Source of the DNA: JANXAZ01 sp964504655
Lineage (GTDB): Bacteria; Pseudomonadota; Alphaproteobacteria; Geminicoccales; Geminicoccaceae
Reading direction: 5' to 3'
Length of the DNA: 64,000 nucleotides
Assembly: GCA_964504655.1 (NCBI GenBank)
Contig: CAZDFD010000003.1
Coordinates: 1 to 64,000 of the forward strand
Shown here piece after piece: positions 59,461 to 64,000 of this stretch. Every line of letters begins with the position of its first letter. Position 1 is the first letter of the stretch. A program made the translations under genes and the position numbers. A model generated the notes under the pieces. That model was not told where the DNA came from and did no database searches. It saw only the letters and a list, made by a program, of their open reading frames with translations.

Positions 59461-60914
59461 GCACCCCGGGGCTCGGCCTCCACGCCCGGGGTGACGAGCC
59501 GCTCCCGGGCGGCGCGCATGCAGCGGGCGACTTCGCCGGCCCGAACGAAGGCCGGGTCGGCCTCGAGCAGGGCCAACAGCGTGCGCGCCCGATCGGGCGG
59601 CAGCGGCGGTCCGCCGCCCGCCTCGAGGCGGGCCGGCGGCGGCGCGGCGCCGCCCGGCGCCGGATCGAAGCCACCCGCCTCCTCGGCGAGGCCCAGCCGC
59701 CCGCCCTCGCGCAGCTCCACGAGCTGGTCGAGCTGCCAGGCGGTGCGCAGCCCCTGCGCGCGCAGCCGCCGGTAGAGATCGGGCTTGAGCTGGACCAGGA
59801 GGCAGGCCTGGCCGATCCAGTCGATCACCTGCGGCAGGCTGAACGGCGTCCTGAGCGTCAGATGCAGCGGGTTGGCCGCGACCAGGCCCTGCGCGTCGTG
59901 GATCCCGGCCTCGGCCAGCCGCACGCGCGTGTAGGCGTCGATGCCCTCGATCATTTCGAGCTCGAGCTCGTCGGCGCGCTGCTCGGCGCCGGCGCCGAAC
60001 AGGCGGCGGGTCCGCCCGGCCAGCCAGCGCAGCGCCACCTCGGGCACGACGCCGGCGGCGAAGGCCACGAGCAGCACCGCGACCTCGTCCCAGCGCTGGG
60101 CGTTGTCGAGATCGCCCGGCACCAGGAGGATCTTGGTGTGGTAGACGAACAGGGCCACGATCGCGGCGCCCAGGAGGCGGAGCGCGATCGTCTGGTAGGC
60201 GTGGCCGGTGACGTCCCTGAGCGCCATCCGCCGCGAGAGGTAGGTGATCGACCAGAGGAGCGCGCCCAGGAATGCGAAGGCGAGGCAGAGGAGCGCGCCC
60301 GCCTGGTGGTCGACAAGGGCGCGCAGCACCTCGGGCGCGAGCGGCTCGCCGCCGAGCACGCCGCCCTGGGCCGCGAGCGGGCCGCCCAGGAGCAGGCTCG
60401 GCCGGCCGGCCAGATCGAGCCGATCGGCCGAGAAGGCGAGGAGGCCCAGCGCCAGGGCGAGCAGGACCGCCAGGAGGAAGGAGGGCAGCGAGACGTTCTT
60501 GAGGAAGGTCGGCTCCTCGATCCCCGTCTCGTAGTCCTCGATCCGGCTCTCCGGCCGCAGCCCCTGGCCGTCGCGGGTGAGGAACGGCCGCAGCGCCAGC
60601 GTGCCGCCCAGACGGTAGGCGAACGCCGCCTTGCGGAGCTCCTCGATGTCGGAGTTGGAGCCCAGCCGGCGGAACCAGCGCCCGACCACGAGCAGCGAGA
60701 CCAGGGCGACCGAGAGGAGCGTGACGCCGGCCCAGGGCAGGCTGGTCGGATCGAGGCGGGCGGCCTCGCCGGGCGGATGCCGCCACCACCACAGGAGGAA
60801 CGCCGCGATCGGCCCACCGGCCAGGAGGACCGCCGAGACCACGGCACCGATCTCCATGCGACGGCCGATCTGCTCGCGCCGATCGGCGGGCCCGCGGAAC
60901 CGGATGCCCCACAT
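59457..60914 (-). CDS. multi-pass membrane protein of unknown function
   Basis: The 485-residue protein has two N-terminal helices (about 20-48 and 60-78), a polar segment with RRLGSNSDIEELRKAAFAY, and further helices (about 138-158, 195-220, 238-255, 275-292). A cytosolic C-terminal half follows. It contains a helix-hairpin-helix-like stretch (IEGIDAYTRVRLAEAGIHDAQGL), then a Pro/Gly-rich linker and a charged tail. I do not recognise the family. ATG 60914 is the most likely start; an ATG 36 bases upstream is also possible. It overlaps the cation ATPase gene at the 3' ends. No link to transport is proven. Confidence 0.62.
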   Translation of the reverse strand: MWGIRFRGPADRREQIGRRMEIGAVVSAVLLAGGPIAAFLLWWWRHPPGEAARLDPTSLPWAGVTLLSVALVSLLVVGRWFRRLGSNSDIEELRKAAFAYRLGGTLALRPFLTRDGQGLRPESRIEDYETGIEEPTFLKNVSLPSFLLAVLLALALGLLAFSADRLDLAGRPSLLLGGPLAAQGGVLGGEPLAPEVLRALVDHQAGALLCLAFAFLGALLWSITYLSRRMALRDVTGHAYQTIALRLLGAAIVALFVYHTKILLVPGDLDNAQRWDEVAVLLVAFAAGVVPEVALRWLAGRTRRLFGAGAEQRADELELEMIEGIDAYTRVRLAEAGIHDAQGLVAANPLHLTLRTPFSLPQVIDWIGQACLLVQLKPDLYRRLRAQGLRTAWQLDQLVELREGGRLGLAEEAGGFDPAPGGAAPPPARLEAGGGPPLPPDRARTLLALLEADPAFVRAGEVARCMRAARERLVTPGVEAEPRGA

Positions 60915-60986
60915 CGCCGTCACCCCCGGCCGCTCGCGTCGCGCGAGCACGACAGCAAGGATTCTACGCCTCGGGCGTTCGTCCGC

Positions 60987-61487
60987 CTAGGGGGCCGGGC
61001 GATCCTCGCCCTGGTCGAGCTCGGCCGCCCGAGCGAAGGCCGGCCCGGACAGGGCGTGCGCCAGGATCGGCTCGCGGACGGCGCCGAGCGCGCGGTAGAA
61101 GGCGTTGGCCGGCTCGTTCCAGGGCTTCGAGCACCACCAGAGGAAGCTCAGCCCACGGGCGCGGGCGTGCGCGGCGCAGGCCGCCAGGAGCCGCCGCCCG
61201 ACGCCCTGGCGGCGCGCCTCCGGCACCACGTAGAGGTCGATCAGGTAGGCGCCGCGAGCCGCCCACTCGCTGGCGTAGCTCGGCTCGAGGAAGGCGTAGC
61301 CGACGAGCGTGCCGTCGCGCTCGGCCACGAGCGCGTCGAAGGCACGGCCGGGGCCGAGCCCGTCGCGCGCCAGCGCCGCCGCGTCCAGATGCTCGGTGGG
61401 CTCGCCCACGAGGGCGTTGAGATGGGCGGCCATGGCCACGACGGCCTCGACGTCGCGCGGCTCGGCGGCGCGGACGGTGATCGGCAC
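60987..61487 (-). CDS. GNAT-family N-acetyltransferase
   Basis: The 166-residue protein has a GNAT fold: ITVRAAEPRDVEAVVAMAAHL, strand 4 LIDLYVVPEARRQGVGRRLLAAC with the acetyl-CoA-binding RRQGVG, and the later PANAFYRALGA helix. It transfers an acetyl group to an unknown amine. GTG 61487 is chosen because CGGAGG lies 7 bases upstream and no ATG fits. It stands alone between the membrane protein and the small plus-strand gene. Confidence 0.83.
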   Translation of the reverse strand: MPITVRAAEPRDVEAVVAMAAHLNALVGEPTEHLDAAALARDGLGPGRAFDALVAERDGTLVGYAFLEPSYASEWAARGAYLIDLYVVPEARRQGVGRRLLAACAAHARARGLSFLWWCSKPWNEPANAFYRALGAVREPILAHALSGPAFARAAELDQGEDRPAP

Positions 61488-61569
61488 GGCGGATCCTCCG
61501 CGAGACCGTGGCGCCCTGCGGCCCGGGCCTCTAGGCTCGAGGGAACGCCGCAACCGGAACAGGCCAGCC

Positions 61570-61914
61570 ATGCCCGAGCCCGTCAACCCGCAGAAGCTCA
61601 ACCCGCTGCAGCTCAAGACGCTCGCCATCCTGCAGGCGCTCGCCGAGGAGCCGGCGTTCGCCGATCCGCCGGACGGCCAAGGCACGGTGCGGATCCGCGC
61701 CCTGCCGCACGCACACGGCGACCATTTCCACATCGGCGGCCGGGTGGTGCTCGCCCGGGACGCAACCGGGCTGGCCAACCCCAACGTCTACAACGTGCTG
61801 GCCCGCAAGGGCCTGATCCTGGCCGGGCCGGCCGGCGAGCCGGTGCTGACCGCGGCGGGCCGCACCTATGCGACCGGGGTCGCGGCCGCCGTCCTGCACA
61901 CCACCGGCCATTGA
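61570..61914 (+). CDS. small conserved-looking protein of unknown function
   Basis: The 114-residue protein has a helical start (NPLQLKTLAILQALAEEP), a His-rich strand region (ALPHAHGDHFHIGGRVVL) and a second helical part (NPNVYNVLARKGLILAG) followed by TAAGRTYA. The helix-strand pattern with VYNVLARKGLI could be a winged-helix-like fold. The HAHGDHFH cluster could bind a metal. I recognise no named family. ATG 61570 follows a purine-poor stretch but is the only sensible start. A 6-base inverted repeat at 61921-61940 just after it may end transcription. Confidence 0.65.
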   Translation: MPEPVNPQKLNPLQLKTLAILQALAEEPAFADPPDGQGTVRIRALPHAHGDHFHIGGRVVLARDATGLANPNVYNVLARKGLILAGPAGEPVLTAAGRTYATGVAAAVLHTTGH

Positions 61915-61920
61915 GGCCGC

Positions 61921-61940
61921 GGCCACCTGCCACAGTGGCC
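61921..61940 (+). terminator. short inverted repeat after the 114-residue gene
   Basis: GGCCAC (61921-61926) pairs with GTGGCC (61935-61940) around an 8-base loop, 7 bases after the stop codon at 61914. There is no T-run. It is weak evidence for a terminator. Confidence 0.3.
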
Positions 61941-61969
61941 TTGGATCCGTCACATCCGGCTGGTAGCTT
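61941..61969 (+). promoter_or_regulatory. candidate promoter of the MaoC-Pta gene
   Basis: TTGGAT (61941-61946), a 17-base spacer and TAGCTT (61964-61969) resemble a sigma-70-type promoter. They lie 37 bases before the GTG at 62006. The area up to 61990 is AT-richer than its surroundings. Use of the promoter is inferred. Confidence 0.35.
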
Positions 61970-62005
61970 GATCTACTCGGTATTGCAGGACGCTCGGCAG
62001 GCACC

Positions 62006-63415
62006 GTGACGGACATGATCGAGAATCGAACCTTCGAGGAGATCGCGATCGGCGAGAGCGCGAGCCTCGAGAAGGCGATCACGCGCGAGGACATCGAACT
62101 CTACGCCGCCGTCTCGGGTGACGCCAATCCGACCCATCTGGACGAGGAGTTCGCGGCCAAGAGCCCGTTCAAGGGCGTGATCGCGCACGGCATGCTCACC
62201 GCCGGGCTGATCTCCAACCTGCTCGGCAACCGCCTGCCCGGACCGGGCACGATCTATCTGGGCCAGGACCTGCGCTTCCGCCGCCCGGTGCGCGCCGGCG
62301 ACGTCGTCAAGGTGACCGTGACCGCCCGGGAGAAGCGCCCGGAGAGGAGCGTCGTGGTGTTCGACTGCCTGTGCGCCAACCAGCGCGGCGAGGCGGTCCT
62401 CACCGGCACCGCCGAGGTGATCGCGCCCCGGGAGAAGGTCCGCCGCGAGGCCGCGACCCTGCCCGAGATCACCGTCCACCGCCACGCCAAGTACGAGCGG
62501 CTGATCGAGCGCGCCGCCGAGATCCCGGCGGTCGCCTGCGCGGTCGCCCACCCCTGCGATGCGAGCTCGCTCCAGGGCGCGCTGGAGGCCACCGCCAAGG
62601 GCATGATCGTGCCGATCCTGGTCGGCCCCGTGGCCAGGATCCGCCGCATCGCCGAGGCGGAGGGCGTCTCCCTCGACGGCGTCGAGCTGATCGACGTGCC
62701 GCACAGCCACGCCGCCGCCGCCAAGGCGGTCGAGCTCGTGCGCGCCGGCCGCGCCGAGCTCCTCATGAAGGGCTCGCTGCACACCGACGAGCTGATGGCC
62801 GAGGTCGTGGCGCGCGAGACCGGGCTTCGCACCGAGCGGCGCATCAGCCACGTCTTCATCATGGACGTGCCCACATATCCCGAGCCGCTGTTCATCAGCG
62901 ATGCCGCGATCAACATCGCCCCCGACCTCGAGACCAAGCGCGACATCGTGCAGAACGCGATCGACCTGCACCGTGGCCTCGGCCTCGGCGAGCCGCGCGT
63001 GGCGATCGTCTCGGCGGTCGAGACCGTGACCCCCAAGATCCCCGGCACGATCGAGGCCGCGGCCCTCTGCAAGATGGCCGAGCGCGGCCAGATCACCGGC
63101 GGGCTCCTGGACGGGCCCTTGGCGCTCGACAACGCGATCAGCCCGGAGGCGGCGCGGATCAAGGGCATCCGCTCGGAGGTGGCGGGCCGCGCCCAGATCC
63201 TGATCGTGCCCGACCTCGAGGCCGGCAACATGCTGGCCAAGAACCTGTCCTTCCTGGCCGGTGCCGACGCCGCCGGCGTGGTGCTCGGCGCGCGCGTCCC
63301 GATCGTCCTCACGAGCCGGGCCGACACGGTGCGCACCCGGCTCGCCTCGGCGGCGGTGGCCGCCCTCTACGCGCACGCCCGGCGCACCGCCCTCCCGGTC
63401 AAGGCGGCGGAGTAG
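62006..63415 (+). CDS. fused MaoC-like hydratase and phosphate acyltransferase
   Basis: The 469-residue protein has an N-terminal MaoC/hot-dog hydratase domain (about 1-145) with the active-site pair Asp/His in SGDANPTHLDEEFA and IAHGMLTAGL. The C-terminal phosphate acetyl/butyryltransferase domain (about 160-465) has MKGSLHTDELM, FIMDVPTYPEPLFISDAAINIAP and the GPLALDNAIS block. It would hydrate an enoyl-CoA and exchange CoA for phosphate on an acyl group. The same fusion is annotated widely in Alphaproteobacteria. GTG 62006 is used; ATG 62015 three codons later is an alternative. It precedes ackA by 6 bases, giving a route acyl-CoA to acyl phosphate to acid plus ATP. Confidence 0.9.
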   Translation: MTDMIENRTFEEIAIGESASLEKAITREDIELYAAVSGDANPTHLDEEFAAKSPFKGVIAHGMLTAGLISNLLGNRLPGPGTIYLGQDLRFRRPVRAGDVVKVTVTAREKRPERSVVVFDCLCANQRGEAVLTGTAEVIAPREKVRREAATLPEITVHRHAKYERLIERAAEIPAVACAVAHPCDASSLQGALEATAKGMIVPILVGPVARIRRIAEAEGVSLDGVELIDVPHSHAAAAKAVELVRAGRAELLMKGSLHTDELMAEVVARETGLRTERRISHVFIMDVPTYPEPLFISDAAINIAPDLETKRDIVQNAIDLHRGLGLGEPRVAIVSAVETVTPKIPGTIEAAALCKMAERGQITGGLLDGPLALDNAISPEAARIKGIRSEVAGRAQILIVPDLEAGNMLAKNLSFLAGADAAGVVLGARVPIVLTSRADTVRTRLASAAVAALYAHARRTALPVKAAE

Positions 63416-63421
63416 GCGGCC

Positions 63422-64000
63422 TTGGCCGACACCATCCTCGTCGTCAACGCCGGCAGCTCGTCGATCAAGTTCGAGCTGTTCGAGGTCGGCCCGGGCGACC
63501 TCCTGACGAGCCGGCTCGAGGGCCAGATCGAGGGCATCGGGGTGCGGCCACGGCTGGTGGCCGCCGGAGCCGACGGCCGGAGCCTCGCCGACGAGCACTT
63601 CGAGGCCGCCCGGGTCGCCGACGTCGAGGCCGCCCAGGGCGTGGTCGGCGCCTGGCTCGAGCAGCGGCTCGAGCGGCCGCCGCTCGCGATCGGCCACCGC
63701 GTCGTGCACGGCGGGCCCGACTACGCCCGGCCGGTCCGGCTCGAAGCCCGCGTGCTGGCCGATCTCGAGCGACTCGTGCCGCTCGCACCCCTGCATCAGC
63801 CGAACAACCTGGCGCCGATCCGGGCACTCCTCCGCCGGAGCCCGGAGTTGCCGCAGGTCGCCTGCTTCGACACCGCCTTCCACCGTGGCCATCCGGAGCT
63901 CGCCGACCGTTTCGCCATCCCCGAGGCGCTGCACGCGGAGGGCATCCGCCGCTACGGCTTCCACGGCCTGTCCTACGAGTACGTCGCCGGTCGGCTGCCC
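63422..64000 (+). CDS. ackA: acetate kinase (partial, runs off the window)
   Basis: The visible 193 residues match acetate kinase: phosphate 1 motif ILVVNAGSSSIKFELF, GHRVVHGGPDY, APLHQPNNLAPI, and ACFDTAFHRGHPE followed by RYGFHGLSYEYVA. It makes acetate (or propionate) and ATP from acyl phosphate and ADP. TTG 63422 is used, with GGAG about 9 bases upstream inside the end of the previous gene. About half of the usual 400 residues is present. The close spacing to MaoC-Pta supports a shared transcript. Confidence 0.92.
   Translation, partial: MADTILVVNAGSSSIKFELFEVGPGDLLTSRLEGQIEGIGVRPRLVAAGADGRSLADEHFEAARVADVEAAQGVVGAWLEQRLERPPLAIGHRVVHGGPDYARPVRLEARVLADLERLVPLAPLHQPNNLAPIRALLRRSPELPQVACFDTAFHRGHPELADRFAIPEALHAEGIRRYGFHGLSYEYVAGRLP

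Noticed and set aside
56809..60912. A 1367-codon open frame on the minus strand opposite the cation ATPase
   Set aside because: It mirrors the ATPase gene, is low-complexity (Arg/Gly/Asp/His-rich) and has no domain. Long antisense frames are expected at this GC content.

Overview
The window is 64 kb of very GC-rich DNA (third codon positions almost always G or C), densely packed with genes and containing one 100-base run of N. Gene content points to an alphaproteobacterium, probably a Rhodospirillales- or Geminicoccaceae-like lineage: a DUF1127 protein, the plant/alphaproteobacterial type of glutamate-cysteine ligase, aerobic-type cobalamin genes (cobI, cobB), a fused MaoC-phosphotransacetylase followed by acetate kinase, SorAB sulfite dehydrogenase and frequent GTG/TTG starts. 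This placement is inference from family distribution. The N run and dispersed operons suggest a draft or metagenome assembly. I saw no rRNA, tRNA, insertion sequence, CRISPR array or phage gene.

Layout. 1-6270: the end of ettA, a small lipoprotein, a MloK1-like cyclic-nucleotide-gated potassium channel, a fluoroacetate-dehalogenase-like hydrolase overlapping a membrane class III nucleotide cyclase, a DUF1127 gene with a palindromic leader, and a CBS-DUF294 protein. 6493-17104: a surface-glycan cluster, all on the plus strand with repeated start/stop overlaps. It holds GT2 (cut by the N gap), GT4, two small membrane proteins, two paralogous AlkP-fold proteins with a rewritten active site flanking a Gfo/Idh/MocA oxidoreductase, an AsnB amidotransferase and a flippase. 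17264-21417: cobI, cobB, an orphan TakP-like TRAP binding protein and a cobS relative that has lost most of its signature aspartates. 21443-24837: a trypsin-like protease fused to a NUC1 nuclease, divergent from an SGNH hydrolase; this is the best candidate in the window for an undescribed conflict or defence module.

24818-37185: gshA, an orphan ParA, a GhrA-like reductase, a DUF3750 lipoprotein, then a catabolic stretch (PRISE-type reductase, SRPBCC protein, SDR, GST, hydantoinase B and A) and an LldP-like permease. 37193-41287: a PPK2 kinase, then tonB and a BtuB-like receptor preceded by a clear cobalamin riboswitch on the minus strand. 41288-46619: MFS and EamA transporters, a DHDPS-family protein without the usual tyrosine, sorA-sorB and a small phosphatase. 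46748-56668: sugar-acid genes (2-hydroxyacid dehydrogenase, uronate-dehydrogenase-like epimerase, an SDR without its tyrosine, SMP-30 lactonase, Ugp-like ABC transporter without ATPase plus UgpQ-like phosphodiesterase, IlvD/Edd dehydratase) and a Uma2 protein. 56749-64000: a P2-type cation ATPase, a membrane protein of unknown function, GNAT, a small unknown protein, MaoC-Pta and the start of ackA.

How the genes may work together (inference). The cyclase could supply ligand to the nearby gated channel. The glycan genes could build, amidate and export an acidic glycan. The riboswitch-controlled receptor would import cobalamin, which matters more if CobS is defective. The uronate dehydrogenase, lactonase, dehydratase and DHDPS-family proteins resemble the steps of an oxidative uronate route. 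MaoC-Pta and AckA would interconvert acyl-CoA, acyl phosphate and acid.
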